Of a DNA stretch of 64,000 bases, positions 33,518 to 42,757 are shown piece by piece. The position numbers were made by a program, and so were the translations under genes. Every line of letters starts with the position of its first letter. Positions within the stretch are counted from its first letter, which is position 1. The notes under the pieces were generated by a model. That model saw only the letters and a list, made by a program, of their open reading frames with translations. It was not told the DNA's origin and ran no database searches. The DNA is from Actinomadura sp. WMMA1423 (GTDB taxonomy: Bacteria > Actinomycetota > Actinomycetes > Streptosporangiales > Streptosporangiaceae): the NCBI RefSeq assembly GCF_006547145.1, contig NZ_CP041244.1, positions 4,154,001 to 4,218,000 of the forward strand. Direction: 5' to 3'.

Positions 33518-34815
33518 CGGCCCACCCCGGCCGTACGCTCGGCGTCGGCCGACCCCGTGGCCCGCAGTACCGACTGATCGGCCCGCCGGGCGAGACCGAT
33601 CACTCCGGCCAGCCGTTCCACCGACTCCGGCACCTCCCAGTCGTCACGCCGCAGCGAAGCCAAGACCATCGCTGGGGCGACCAGCAGGTCCGCGGTACCG
33701 GTCTCCAGCGCCCGGACCAGTACCATCCAGCCCGCCTCCCAGCGCTCCCGCTGTGGACGTGCGCCCACGGCGGCCACTACCGCCTCCAAGGTCGCCTGAC
33801 GCAGGTCTCCCCGCACCGGCAGCTCGGCGGAGGCGGGATCGGCCAGCAGCGACTCGGGGTCCGGCAGGTCCATCCGGTCCAGATGGGCAAGAAGCTCAAG
33901 CCCTGGCCCGTCCCCCACCGCGCCCCGTACCAGCAACGCCAGCACCTCGCGAGAGACGGACGCCGCCGTGCCGAAGGCCAGCAGTGTCAGCGCGGCCTCC
34001 CAACTCCGGGGTGACGGCCAGGCACCGCCGCGCCGTGTCTCGGTGCTCGGCAGCCGGTGGATCAGGGTCGGCCGTGCACGCAGGAATCCGCAGACCGCCC
34101 GCCGGGCGTAGGCCACCGCCTCCGGCAGCTTCTCCGACACCAGCCGGGGCGGCCGCGCCCGGGGCCAGACCCCGCCCAGCCCGCGCACCACCGTGTCCCG
34201 GTCGTGGACCCAGTACAGGTGCACGAATCGATTGGCCAGCGGCGGACTCAGCTCCCATCCGTCCGCTGCCGACGCGCGCGGATTGGCGGCGGCCACGATC
34301 CGTACCGCCGGCGGCAGTCGCAACGCACCGACCCTCCGCTCCAGTACAACCCTGAGCAGCGCGGCCTGGACGGCCGGAGTGGCGGTGGAGAGTTCGTCCA
34401 GGAAGAGCAGTCCCCGTCCGGCACGTACGAGGTCCACTGCCCACTGCGGCGGCGCCATGGGCACCCCTTGCGTCGCCGCGTCATCACCGACGATGGGCAA
34501 CCCGGAGAAGTCCGTCGGCTCGTGGACGCTGGCGATCACAGTCGTCAGCGGCAGGTCGAGCGAGGCGGCGAGCTGCGTCAGAGCCGCGGTCTTGCCGATG
34601 CCCGGTTCGCCCCACAGCAGCACGGGCAGGTCGGCCGCCACAGCCAGGGTGAGCGCTTCGAGCTGCTCGTCGGGGCGCGTCTCGGTTGTGGTGGTTCGCA
34701 GCAGAGCCAGGAGGTCGTCAGCGAGAACGAGTTGCGGATCGGTTCCGGATGCGTCGGCGGACATACCGGTCGTCCTGACCGAGGTGGACGGAGGGGCACT
34801 GGAGATCATGGGCAT
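33514..34815 (-). CDS. MoxR-family AAA+ ATPase
   Basis: About 433 residues from ATG 34815 (MPMISSAPP); ATG 34809 is equally possible. Walker A is GEPGIGKTAAL, Walker B is LLFLDELST, sensor 1 lies in VAAANPRAS, and the ANRFVHLYW segment gives the sensor 2 side. The helical C-terminus (WPSPRSWEAALTLLAFG) matches this MoxR branch. It is coupled to the VWA/metallopeptidase gene by a four-base overlap and follows an unknown gene by 85 bases. It probably remodels a target together with both neighbours. Confidence 0.88.
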   Translation of the reverse strand: MPMISSAPPSTSVRTTGMSADASGTDPQLVLADDLLALLRTTTTETRPDEQLEALTLAVAADLPVLLWGEPGIGKTAALTQLAASLDLPLTTVIASVHEPTDFSGLPIVGDDAATQGVPMAPPQWAVDLVRAGRGLLFLDELSTATPAVQAALLRVVLERRVGALRLPPAVRIVAAANPRASAADGWELSPPLANRFVHLYWVHDRDTVVRGLGGVWPRARPPRLVSEKLPEAVAYARRAVCGFLRARPTLIHRLPSTETRRGGAWPSPRSWEAALTLLAFGTAASVSREVLALLVRGAVGDGPGLELLAHLDRMDLPDPESLLADPASAELPVRGDLRQATLEAVVAAVGARPQRERWEAGWMVLVRALETGTADLLVAPAMVLASLRRDDWEVPESVERLAGVIGLARRADQSVLRATGSADAERTAGVGR

Positions 34816-34900
34816 CACCTGGGGGTAGTGGAAATGGACGGCATGGCCGGAGGACGGTGGGGCCAGGCCGTGCGGAATTCGCGGTGCGAGCGCGGGCCGG

Positions 34901-36310
34901 TCAGCTCGCCCGTGCTGGACTGGTGCGGCGTCGCGCCCGACCGCGCCGTGCGGGGCGCGTTGCGGGAGGGTGTACGGGGCGCAGCCCGGAACGGAAGAGT
35001 CCGTCGTCGAGGCGGCGGGCCGCACACGACTCGAGCGTCTCTCGCAGCGGTCCGTCGCGCAGGACCGCACCACGACCGAGCAGGCCTTCGACCACGGCCA
35101 GCGCCCCGCAGACATCGCCGTGGCCGAGCCGCTCCCGGACGGCGGGCAGTGCCTGCGGGTCGCGGTGCACCGCGTCGATCGCGCGAAGGCACGGCAGCGC
35201 GGGGCCACCGAGTGCCACCAGCAGCTCTTCCCGGCGCAGTTGTACCGGGTCATGGTCGACCGCCGTCAGCACCCCGTCCCGCAGCACGATCCGGTGGACG
35301 TCGCCCCGGCACTCCACCCTGTGGGGGTCACCGGGCTGATGCCCGGGCCCGGGCGCGGGTCCTGCTCCAGACGCCGACAACGCCTTGGCTACAAGTGGAT
35401 GCAGCCGATCGGCGGCGACCAGCCCGGCCCGCAGCAACGCCAGATCCGGAAGGACCCGGGCCGACGCCTCCGGTAGCACCGGCAGCGCCGCGACCACCTG
35501 AGGCGGCAGCACCTCCTGAAGCGACCGGAACGTCGGGACATGGTGGTCATCAGGGGCGACGAGTTCGAACGCCCTGCGGTCCCGTGCGCCGAGCCGAACG
35601 GTGAAGACCCCGCCGGAGTCGCCCTCCGCCCCCAGCAACATCTCGGCCTCCGCGGCCCACCGCGCCGGCGCCCACGAGAGATCGTCGGCCTCGGGGGGAT
35701 CGGGCCGGACCGGCCCTTTCAGCCAGGCGAGCAAGTGGGACCGGTCGGGGGGTGCCGCTTCCGGCGCGGCGCCCGCACCGCAGCGCGACGCCAGTTCGCC
35801 GCACCGACTGGAGTCCCACAGATGCCGGTGCAGGTCGAGCCGGAAACGCCGGGCAGGATGCGGGTGGGGATGATGGCCCGGTGCGCCGCCGCCGTGCTCG
35901 TCCCAGAGGGCCAAGGACATCCGTTGGCCGGCGTCCGCCCAAGCCGGCGGTGTTCGCACCACCAACTGCAACGGCGTGGTGCCGGAACCGCCGTAACGGC
36001 TGAGGGAGATGGTCAGGCCGGGCCGGATCCGCCCGTGAGGAGCGATGCGGGGTATGTGCCAGCGAAGCAGATCCGGTGCCAGCCGACGCAGATCCGCTCT
36101 GAGGCGGGAGACGAACTCGGTACCGTAGCGGTCGCGCACGGCACGCAGATCGAAATCGATGTCGACCCGAGCGGCGGCGCAGGCCCCCGCCCAGTCACCG
36201 ACCAGACGCCGTGCGGTCGCAGTCTCGATCATGGACGGTGGTACGGCGTACTCACGAACGCGCTGCCACATCAGCAGACGGACCGGAATGTTCGCGAAGT
36301 GGGGTGCCAT
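34901..36310 (-). CDS. Unknown protein of the MoxR/VWA trio, 469 aa
   Basis: ATG 36310 is preferred as AAGGTGAG lies five bases upstream; the in-frame GTG 36316 is part of the Shine-Dalgarno region. The protein starts HFANIPVRLLMWQRVREYAV, has a mixed alpha/beta middle with a His-rich loop (HHPHPHPARRFRLDLHRHLW) and ends in a basic tail. No family is recognised. Its position as first gene of a MoxR ATPase / metallopeptidase-VWA operon makes it a candidate substrate or adaptor of that ATPase. No signal peptide or membrane span. Confidence 0.65.
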   Translation of the reverse strand: MAPHFANIPVRLLMWQRVREYAVPPSMIETATARRLVGDWAGACAAARVDIDFDLRAVRDRYGTEFVSRLRADLRRLAPDLLRWHIPRIAPHGRIRPGLTISLSRYGGSGTTPLQLVVRTPPAWADAGQRMSLALWDEHGGGAPGHHPHPHPARRFRLDLHRHLWDSSRCGELASRCGAGAAPEAAPPDRSHLLAWLKGPVRPDPPEADDLSWAPARWAAEAEMLLGAEGDSGGVFTVRLGARDRRAFELVAPDDHHVPTFRSLQEVLPPQVVAALPVLPEASARVLPDLALLRAGLVAADRLHPLVAKALSASGAGPAPGPGHQPGDPHRVECRGDVHRIVLRDGVLTAVDHDPVQLRREELLVALGGPALPCLRAIDAVHRDPQALPAVRERLGHGDVCGALAVVEGLLGRGAVLRDGPLRETLESCAARRLDDGLFRSGLRPVHPPATRPARRGRARRRTSPARAS

Positions 36311-36673
36311 CAGCACTCACCTTGCGCGAACGGTTCCCCCGATCTGTATGAGGAGTTGTTCTTCATCGCGGACATCATAAGCACCCGGATGTGGATCTGT
36401 CAGTCCGACCACCGCTCGATCAACTCCATGGCCCGCGAGCCTGCGGGCGAGCAGCGCCAACGGGGGCGAGGGTCCGTTGCGGCCTTGCGGAAGCGACGCT
36501 ACCGGCTCGATGGTGTTCATCCCGCGGTGCCGTGTGGGAGGGCGGGGGTGGGGCAGGTGTCAGGAACCTGACCTGGTCATTCGTCGTTTGAACTGATGAC
36601 CTTCGCGACCAGAGAGGCCGATGGAACACCACAGATTTCCCGGCGCCGCTGACGATCCCGGGGCGGGGCACCG
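36311..36673. other. Divergent promoter region
   Basis: The 363 bases separate the minus-strand trio from the plus-strand CNNM pair and should hold both promoters. AT-richer patches (for example around 36340-36385) face the minus operon. No perfect -35/-10 pair or operator palindrome was recognised. Confidence 0.4.
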
Positions 36674-38068
36674 TTGATCACTGTGCTGTCCCTGCTCGCC
36701 GGTGTGGTGGTCGTCCTGCTGATCACCGTGCTGACGGGCTACTTCGTCGCGCAGGAGTTCGCCTACATGGCCGTGGACCGGTCCCGGCTGGCCGCACGCG
36801 CCGGTGCCGGCGACCGGGGCGCAGGACGCGCGCTGAAGGTGACGCGGCGCACCTCGTTCATGCTGTCGGGCGCCCAACTGGGAATCACGGTGACCGGCCT
36901 GCTCGTCGGATACGTCGCCGAACCGCTGATCGGCCGGGCCTTCGGGGACATGATCGGCGGCGCCGGCCTCCCCAGGGGGGCCGGGATCGCGGCCGGCACG
37001 GTGCTGGCGCTGGCGTTCTCGACGGTGGTGCAGATGCTGTTCGGCGAACTGTTCCCCAAGAACCTGGCGATCGCCCGCCCCGAACCCGTCGCCCGATGGC
37101 TGTCGCGGTCGACGCTGCTCTATCTCAAGGCGCTCGGGTGGCTCATCTGGGTCTTCGACCAGGCCTCGAACCTGCTGCTCCGGATGCTGCGCATCGAGCC
37201 GGTGCACGATGTGGAGCACGCGGCGACCGAGCGGGACCTGGCGCACATCGTGGCCGAATCGCGCCGTACCGGGGATCTCCCACCGGACCTGTCGATCCTG
37301 CTCGACCGCATCCTCGACTTCCCCCGCCGGGACGTCGAGCACGCGATGATCCCGCGCACGCGCGTCGACACCGTCGGGGCCGCCACGGCCGTCGGGGAGG
37401 TCAGGCGGCTGATGAGCACCGGCCACTCCCGCTACCCGGTACTGGACGAACGCGATCGGGTCGTCGGCGTGGCGCACCTGGACGAGGTGCTGCTCGCCTC
37501 CGACCTCGCCGCGCCGGTCTCGTCGATCATGCGTCCGGCCGTGCTGGTGCCGACGCTGATGGCACTGCCGGCGGCCCTTGACCGGCTGACCGGGGATCGT
37601 GACCAGCTTGCCTGCGTCGTGGACGAGTTCGGCGGCTTCGTCGGCATCGTGACGCTGGAGGACCTCGCCGAAGAGCTGGTCGGCGAGATCAGCGACGAGC
37701 ACGACGTCGCCGCCGAGGAACCCGCGGCCATCCGGGACGGGGACGCCTGGATCATCCCGGGCGGCTTCCACCTCGACGAGATCGAGCGCATCATCGGGCA
37801 CCGCCTCCCGGACGGCGACTACGAGACCATGGCCGGCCTGGTGATCGCCGCCTGCGGTGCACTACCCGAGGCGGGGGCCGAACTGGAGGTCGAACTGCCG
37901 GCCGAGCCCGCCGACCTGGCGCACACCGACCATCCACCGAGGAGGTTCCTGCATGTCGAGGTCCTTGAGATCGGTGACCACCAGGTGCCGGCGTCGGTGC
38001 GGATCCGGCTGACGGCGCCGGACGAGCCCACCGGGGCCGCCGACGCCGGGGAGGGGCCGGAGCGATGA
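36674..38068 (+). CDS. CNNM/CBS-domain membrane protein (hemolysin C/CorC-like), first of a pair
   Basis: 464 residues from TTG 36674 (GTG 36683 is an alternative). The CNNM membrane domain spans residues 1 to about 190 (VVVLLITVLTGYFVAQEFAY, SGAQLGITVTGLLVGY, FGELFPKNLAIARP). Two CBS motifs follow (AMIPRTRVDTVGAATAVGEV; ACVVDEFGGFVGIVTLEDLA). A CorC_HlyC domain with WIIPGGFHLDEIERI closes the protein. Such proteins are linked to magnesium or sodium transport; the old name hemolysin is misleading. Its stop overlaps the next start as ATGA. Full length for the family. Confidence 0.9.
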   Translation: MITVLSLLAGVVVVLLITVLTGYFVAQEFAYMAVDRSRLAARAGAGDRGAGRALKVTRRTSFMLSGAQLGITVTGLLVGYVAEPLIGRAFGDMIGGAGLPRGAGIAAGTVLALAFSTVVQMLFGELFPKNLAIARPEPVARWLSRSTLLYLKALGWLIWVFDQASNLLLRMLRIEPVHDVEHAATERDLAHIVAESRRTGDLPPDLSILLDRILDFPRRDVEHAMIPRTRVDTVGAATAVGEVRRLMSTGHSRYPVLDERDRVVGVAHLDEVLLASDLAAPVSSIMRPAVLVPTLMALPAALDRLTGDRDQLACVVDEFGGFVGIVTLEDLAEELVGEISDEHDVAAEEPAAIRDGDAWIIPGGFHLDEIERIIGHRLPDGDYETMAGLVIAACGALPEAGAELEVELPAEPADLAHTDHPPRRFLHVEVLEIGDHQVPASVRIRLTAPDEPTGAADAGEGPER

Positions 38069-39087
38069 GCAGTCCATGGGCGGTACTGGCCGCGACCGTC
38101 GCGATCATCGCGTTGAGCGCCTTCTTCGTCGCCGTGGAGTTCGCCCTGATCGCCGCGAAGCGGCACCGGCTGGAGGATGCGGCGCCTTCCAGCCGGTCGG
38201 CGCGGGCGGCGCTGCGGAGCGCGTCCGAACTGACGCTGCTGCTGGCCGGCGCGCAACTCGGCATCACCTTCTGCACCCTGGCCCTGGGCGCGATCACCAA
38301 ACCCGCCGTCCATCACTGGCTCACCCCGCTGCTGGAGTCCTGGGCCACGCCGCGGTGGCTGGCCGACCCGGCGGCGTTCGTGCTGGCACTGGTCATCGTC
38401 ACGTTCCTGCACCTGGTGATCGGCGAGATGGCGCCCAAGTCCTGGGCCATCGCCCATCCGGAGCGGTCGGCCACGATGCTGGCGCTGCCGATGCGCGGCT
38501 TCATGCGGCTGACCCGCCCGCTGCTGCACGTCCTGAACGAGTCGGCCAACTGGTGCCTGCGCAAGGTCGGCGTCCAAGCCGCCGACCAGGTCGAGTCCGG
38601 CCAGGACCCGGACGCGCTGCGCCACCTGGTCGAGCACTCGGCCAACGTCGGCGCACTCGACGCCGGGTACTCGGCTCAGCTCTCCGAGGCTCTGGACCTG
38701 CGGAACCTGAAGATCGGCGACTTGGTCGAGCCGAACTCCACTCCCGCCTCCGTCCCCCCGGACGCGACCGTCGCCGACGTCCAGACCGCGGCCCGCGGTT
38801 CCGGACACCTGCGCATCCTCGTGACCGCCCCCGGCACCGCATGGGGTGTGATCCACGTGCGCGACACACTGACCCGGCCCGAGACCGCCGGCATCGCCCA
38901 CCTGACCCGCCCGGCCCTCCGCATCGCCGCCGACACCACGGTCTCCACGGCGCTGACCCGGATGCGCGAGACCAGCGAGCAGCTCGCCCTGGTGACCGGG
39001 GACCAACGGATCCTGGGCGTCATCACCATCACCGACGTGCTGCGACGCCTGTTCCCCCGCACGCCCGCGCCGCCCCCGGCGGCCTGA
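38065..39087 (+). CDS. CNNM/CBS-domain membrane protein, second of a pair
   Basis: 340 residues. The CNNM domain (IALSAFFVAVEFALIAAKRH, LAGAQLGITFCTLALGAITK, HLVIGEMAPKSWAIAHP) is followed by a CBS pair (LRNLKIGDLVEPNSTPASVP; TGDQRILGVITITDVLRRLF) and then ends, lacking the CorC_HlyC domain of its partner. Paired long and short CNNM proteins are common in actinobacteria and probably form a heteromeric transporter or regulator. Translationally coupled to the first gene. Confidence 0.9.
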   Translation: MSSPWAVLAATVAIIALSAFFVAVEFALIAAKRHRLEDAAPSSRSARAALRSASELTLLLAGAQLGITFCTLALGAITKPAVHHWLTPLLESWATPRWLADPAAFVLALVIVTFLHLVIGEMAPKSWAIAHPERSATMLALPMRGFMRLTRPLLHVLNESANWCLRKVGVQAADQVESGQDPDALRHLVEHSANVGALDAGYSAQLSEALDLRNLKIGDLVEPNSTPASVPPDATVADVQTAARGSGHLRILVTAPGTAWGVIHVRDTLTRPETAGIAHLTRPALRIAADTTVSTALTRMRETSEQLALVTGDQRILGVITITDVLRRLFPRTPAPPPAA

Positions 39088-39107
39088 CGAGGCCGCGGAG
39101 CGGGGCG

Positions 39108-39305
39108 TCATCTGCTCGGCTGAGGAACCTTGCAGTTGGCGGTGGGGTTGAGACCGACGTAGTTGAGCGGACCGGTGGCCCAGGTGATCCCGATCGTGGC
39201 GATCGCGGCACAGCCGCCGTCGAACCGGGCGTAGTAGTGGCGCTGTCCCGCAGCGAGCGCCCCTATGATCAGCCAGGCGACGAGAATCCACCGTCCCGAC
39301 CCCAT
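39108..39305 (-). CDS. Small secreted or membrane protein, 65 aa
   Basis: ATG 39305 starts MGSGRWILVAWLIIGALAAGQRHYY, an N-terminal hydrophobic helix. A short extracytoplasmic part with two cysteines (GGCAAIATI; NPTANCKVPQP) follows, which could form a disulfide. GAGGTAG precedes the ATG. Similar 60-70 residue proteins with a hydrophobic start and an LNYxGxNPxxxC ending are familiar from actinomycete genomes; their function is not known. Confidence 0.7.
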   Translation of the reverse strand: MGSGRWILVAWLIIGALAAGQRHYYARFDGGCAAIATIGITWATGPLNYVGLNPTANCKVPQPSR

Positions 39306-39476
39306 CGCTACCTCCGGTGACCGCTTCGCCGATCTGGGTACAGTAACGACGAGATCGTCCATAGTTAAGCACGTCGGCCCGGGTGTCGTGTCACCAGCGC
39401 CGCGCGGGGGCGGCAGGGCCGACATGAGAGTCGGGCCCGATGCGGACGGGCTGACACTGCCCCGCCGGGGCGCGGC

Positions 39477-40691
39477 TCAGCCGGGCAGGTCCGCCAGGAC
39501 GGCTTCGGCGGCGCGGCGGCCGGACACCAGGGCGCCCTGGATGGATCCTGTGTCGCGGTGGTCGCCGCAGACGTAGCGTCCCCTGCGGATTCGCACCGGG
39601 CGGCGCAGCCGCAGCGGCGGGGGCGTCGCCGGAAGAGCGGCTTCGATCGGATACGTGGCGATCAGATGCCAGTCGGCGGTGTCACCGTAGATCTCGTCCA
39701 GCCGGGCGCGCACGAGTGACTCGTCGGCGTCGAGCCCGAGCACCGAGGTCGAGATGAGCGCGCGGCCGTCGGCGGAGTACTCGGGCGCCGCGTCGGTGAG
39801 GACGAGGGTGTCGGTGATGATCCCCTCGGCGTCCAGGACTTGCAGGGGCTCCTCCAGCGGGGACTTCGGCGCCGCGTGGTAGAAGGTGGTGACGGCCCGC
39901 ATGGCGGGCGCCTCGATCTCGGGGACGAGAGAGGCGGCCCGGACGGGGTCGGTCGCCACGATGACGGCATCGGCCTCGAACGTCTCCCCGTCGGAGGTCT
40001 GAATCCCATCACCGGTGACCGCTCCCACGGGAGTCTCCAGTGACAGCGCCCCGTCCGGCAGCCGCGCCGCGAGTTGCTCCGCCATCCGTCCCATCCCGAG
40101 GGCGGGGACGCCGATCGTGCCGCGTGCGAACGACCGCCAGATCAGGTGGAAGAAGCGGCTCGAGGTCTCCAGCTCCCGTTCCAGCAGCACTCCGGCCAGG
40201 AACGGACGCAGCAGCTTCTCGGTCATCCGCTCGGAGATGCCCCAGTGGCGAAGCTCCGCGGCCGTGTCGCGTTCGGCTCCTTGCAGGATCCGGGAGGCTG
40301 GAAACGTCAGGTCGCGGGCGGTCATCGCGGCCAGCGCGGCCTTGTCGCGGACGGAGCCGATGTCAGCGAGAGCGCCGCTCAGCGCGTGCCGGGGGTGCTT
40401 CCACGGGAGCATCACCCGCTCGCGCCGTCCCTGATGGAACACGAGCAGACCGGAAGCGAACGGCCTCAGGTCCAGGGCCGGGATGTCCAGGACGCGCCTG
40501 GCCTCGGGATAGGCGGTGTTGAAGACCTGGAACCCCCGGTCAAGCCGGAACCCGTCGACGCTGTCGGTCCGCGTCCGGCCCCCGACCCCGTCGGACGCCT
40601 CCAGCACCCGCACCGGCACCCCGGCCTCGTGCAGCCTCACCGCACACGCCAGCCCCGCGAGGCCGGCGCCGACGACGAGGGCACCAGGCAC
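39477..40691 (-). CDS. FAD-dependent oxidoreductase (amine-oxidase/phytoene-desaturase-like)
   Basis: 404 residues from GTG 40691. The Rossmann dinucleotide motif is VVGAGLAGLACAVRLHEAG at the N-terminus with VLEASDGVGGRTRTD just after, as in the NAD(P)-binding_8/amino oxidase family. The C-terminal FAD motif is YVCGDHRDTGSIQGALVSGR. The middle has no clear substrate signature. No carotenoid or amine pathway gene is adjacent; the convergent and divergent neighbours are unrelated. The substrate is unknown. Confidence 0.85.
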   Translation of the reverse strand: MPGALVVGAGLAGLACAVRLHEAGVPVRVLEASDGVGGRTRTDSVDGFRLDRGFQVFNTAYPEARRVLDIPALDLRPFASGLLVFHQGRRERVMLPWKHPRHALSGALADIGSVRDKAALAAMTARDLTFPASRILQGAERDTAAELRHWGISERMTEKLLRPFLAGVLLERELETSSRFFHLIWRSFARGTIGVPALGMGRMAEQLAARLPDGALSLETPVGAVTGDGIQTSDGETFEADAVIVATDPVRAASLVPEIEAPAMRAVTTFYHAAPKSPLEEPLQVLDAEGIITDTLVLTDAAPEYSADGRALISTSVLGLDADESLVRARLDEIYGDTADWHLIATYPIEAALPATPPPLRLRRPVRIRRGRYVCGDHRDTGSIQGALVSGRRAAEAVLADLPG

Positions 40692-40987
40692 TTGACTCTC
40701 ACTTTCCGTAACGGACTCTGAACGGACGGTCTGACTCCAAGGTTCTCCTGCCCATCTTGTTGCCCCTTACCCCGGTCGTTCCCCGCCGTGCCGGTCCTCG
40801 GCAGCCTTGGCGGCTCAGGCGGTGGCCGTGCTGTCGTCGGGGTAGACGTCCTGCACGGCTGGATCAGCGTCACACCCTCCTCCGAAGGAGGCTGGGAGGA
40901 CCGCCTGCGGACGCGGATCGGGCACCGATTAGGTTTCCGCCCGCGCCCGTCTGTACGTGTGAGATCGACTCACAGGAGGCTGACGCC

Positions 40988-41551
40988 ATGCGGAAACTGA
41001 CCTACGGCATGAACCTGAGCGTGGACGGCTACATCGCCGCGCCCGGCGACGACCTCGGCTGGAGCGTCCCGAGCGACGAGCTGTTCCAGTGGTGGTCCGA
41101 CCGGGTGGGGGCGACCGGCCTGGCGCTGTACGGGCGCAGACTGTGGGAGATGATGAGCTCCCACTGGCCGACCGCCGACCAGCAGCCCGGCGCCACACCG
41201 GCGGAGATCGAGTTCGCCCGCCGCTGGCGGGACATGCCCAAGGTGGTGTTCTCCTCGACGATCGACAAGGTCGACTGGAACAGCCGCCTGGTCACCGGCG
41301 ACGCGGTCACCGAGATCACCCGGCTCAAGGCCGAGGACGACGGCCCGATGGACGTCAGCAGCCCGACGCTCGCCGGGGCGGCCATGCGGGCCGGGCTGAT
41401 CGACGAGTATGTGCTGGTCACCGTGCCGGTCCTGGTGGGCGGCGGCAAGCCGTTCTTCACCGCGCTGGACAATTGGGTGAACCTGGACCTGGTCGAGACA
41501 CGGACGTTCCCCGGCGGCGTGATGATGACCCGGTACGAGACGAGGCGATGA
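40988..41551 (+). CDS. Dihydrofolate-reductase-like (RibD C-terminal domain) protein
   Basis: 187 residues. ATG 40988 has AGGAGG eight bases upstream. MRKLTYGMNLSVDGYIAAPG and LALYGRRLWEMM, then VLVGGGKPFF and a final TFPGGVMMTRYE are typical of the stand-alone RibD-C/YwjB group of reductases, which bind NADPH and a pteridine- or flavin-precursor-like substrate. It stands alone and ends before a strong bidirectional hairpin. Confidence 0.9.
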   Translation: MRKLTYGMNLSVDGYIAAPGDDLGWSVPSDELFQWWSDRVGATGLALYGRRLWEMMSSHWPTADQQPGATPAEIEFARRWRDMPKVVFSSTIDKVDWNSRLVTGDAVTEITRLKAEDDGPMDVSSPTLAGAAMRAGLIDEYVLVTVPVLVGGGKPFFTALDNWVNLDLVETRTFPGGVMMTRYETRR

Positions 41552-41590
41552 GCACGGGCCGAACGCTCGGCTCGTGAGCCGGTGTGAGGA

Positions 41591-41617
41591 CGCCCCGCCG
41601 GCAGCGCCGGCGGGGCG
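41591..41617. terminator. Bidirectional hairpin terminator
   Basis: CGCCCCGCCGGC, loop AGC, GCCGGCGGGGCG is a perfect 12-pair stem lying between the converging RibD-C reductase (ends 41551) and ECF sigma factor (ends 41635) genes. Confidence 0.65.
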
Positions 41618-41634
41618 GTGGTCTCCGCGCCCGA

Positions 41635-42630
41635 TCACAGCGTCGCGGGCAGGCCCAGCCATGGTTTGCCGGTGACGTCGAATCCGGTGAGCTCGGCGAT
41701 CTTCCCGTCGACGATGCGCAGGACCGCGATGTTCAGCAGACGGTATTCCGGGTCGTCGGGGGTGCGGAGGTACAGCACGGCGGCGGGCATGCGGTTGACC
41801 GTCGTGGCGACGCAGCGCCAGTCGTCGTTGCCGGGCTGGAAGAGCCCGCCGGCGACCCAGCCGTCCACCGCGTCCTTGGCGGTGACGTCCACGGTGCCCG
41901 ACCCGGGCAGCATCATGAAGCGCAGGTCGTCGCGCAGCAGGGCCGTCAGCCCGTCGAGGTCGTTGCGCTCATGGGCGTCGATGTACGACTTCACCACACC
42001 GCGCTCGTCGTCCGACAACTCGTGCGTGGTGGGGCTCCGCCAGTCGAGGCGGCGGCCCGGCAGCCGCTCGCGCATCGTCACGCGCGCCCGCTGCAGCGCG
42101 CTGGTCACCGACGCGACGGTCAGTTCGAGGACGCCCGCGGCCTTCGACGCCGGCCAGCCCAGGACGTCGCGCAGGATGAACACCGCCCGCTGCCGCGGCG
42201 GCAGGTGCTGGACGGCGACGATGAACGCCAGCTCGATCGTCTCCCGCGCCACCGCCGATTCCTGCGGGTCCTCCGGGAGCATCTGGTCCGGGTAGGGCTG
42301 CAGGTAGCCCACCTCTGAGTCCGCGTCCGGCAAGGGTGTGCGGTCGTTGCGCTTCTCCAGGAAGTCGAGGCAGGCGTTCGTCGCGATCCGGTACAGCCAG
42401 GTGCGCGGCGCGGCATGGCCCTTGAACGACTCCCGCTTGTTCCACGCCCGCAGGAACGTCTCCTGCGTCATGTCCTGCGCGTCCTCGTAGTTCGCGAGCA
42501 TCCGGTAGCAGTGCACCTGCAGCTCACGCCGGTAGCGCTCCGTGATGAGCGCGAACTGCGCCGTGTCGTTCGAGCGGGCCGCCGCGATGAACGCTGCCTT
42601 GTCGGCGCCCGGCAGTCCGGCGTCGGTCAT
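41635..42630 (-). CDS. ECF sigma factor with C-terminal SnoaL/NTF2 domain
   Basis: 331 residues from ATG 42630 (GGAAGGA upstream; the in-frame TTG 42639 is too close to it). Sigma region 2 is MLANYEDAQDMTQETFLRAW, and region 4 is LPPRQRAVFILRDVLGWPAS plus VTSALQRARVTM. The linker contains PYPDQMLPEDP, a hallmark of ECF groups with a fused NTF2 domain, and the tail (GLTALLRDDLRFMMLPGSG, DGWVAGGLFQPG) is that SnoaL-like domain, which controls sigma activity directly. No anti-sigma gene is adjacent, as expected for this group. Confidence 0.9.
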   Translation of the reverse strand: MTDAGLPGADKAAFIAAARSNDTAQFALITERYRRELQVHCYRMLANYEDAQDMTQETFLRAWNKRESFKGHAAPRTWLYRIATNACLDFLEKRNDRTPLPDADSEVGYLQPYPDQMLPEDPQESAVARETIELAFIVAVQHLPPRQRAVFILRDVLGWPASKAAGVLELTVASVTSALQRARVTMRERLPGRRLDWRSPTTHELSDDERGVVKSYIDAHERNDLDGLTALLRDDLRFMMLPGSGTVDVTAKDAVDGWVAGGLFQPGNDDWRCVATTVNRMPAAVLYLRTPDDPEYRLLNIAVLRIVDGKIAELTGFDVTGKPWLGLPATL

Positions 42631-42757
42631 GGTCGTCAATCCTTCCGCGGGTGGCGAGGAGCTACCAGGACTGACGACGCGGCGGAGGATTTCTGATCGG
42701 TCAAGCCGCCGGCACCAGGCCGTTCGCCAGGCCGGACGGGGCGGGGCGTCGTGTGGA

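Noticed and set aside
36560..37801. 413-codon minus-strand frame opposite the first CNNM gene
   Set aside because: Low-complexity His/Gln/Arg composition; the plus strand encodes a clear CNNM/CBS protein.
37819..39372. 517-codon minus-strand frame opposite both CNNM genes
   Set aside because: Shadow frame; composition and lack of motifs rule it out.
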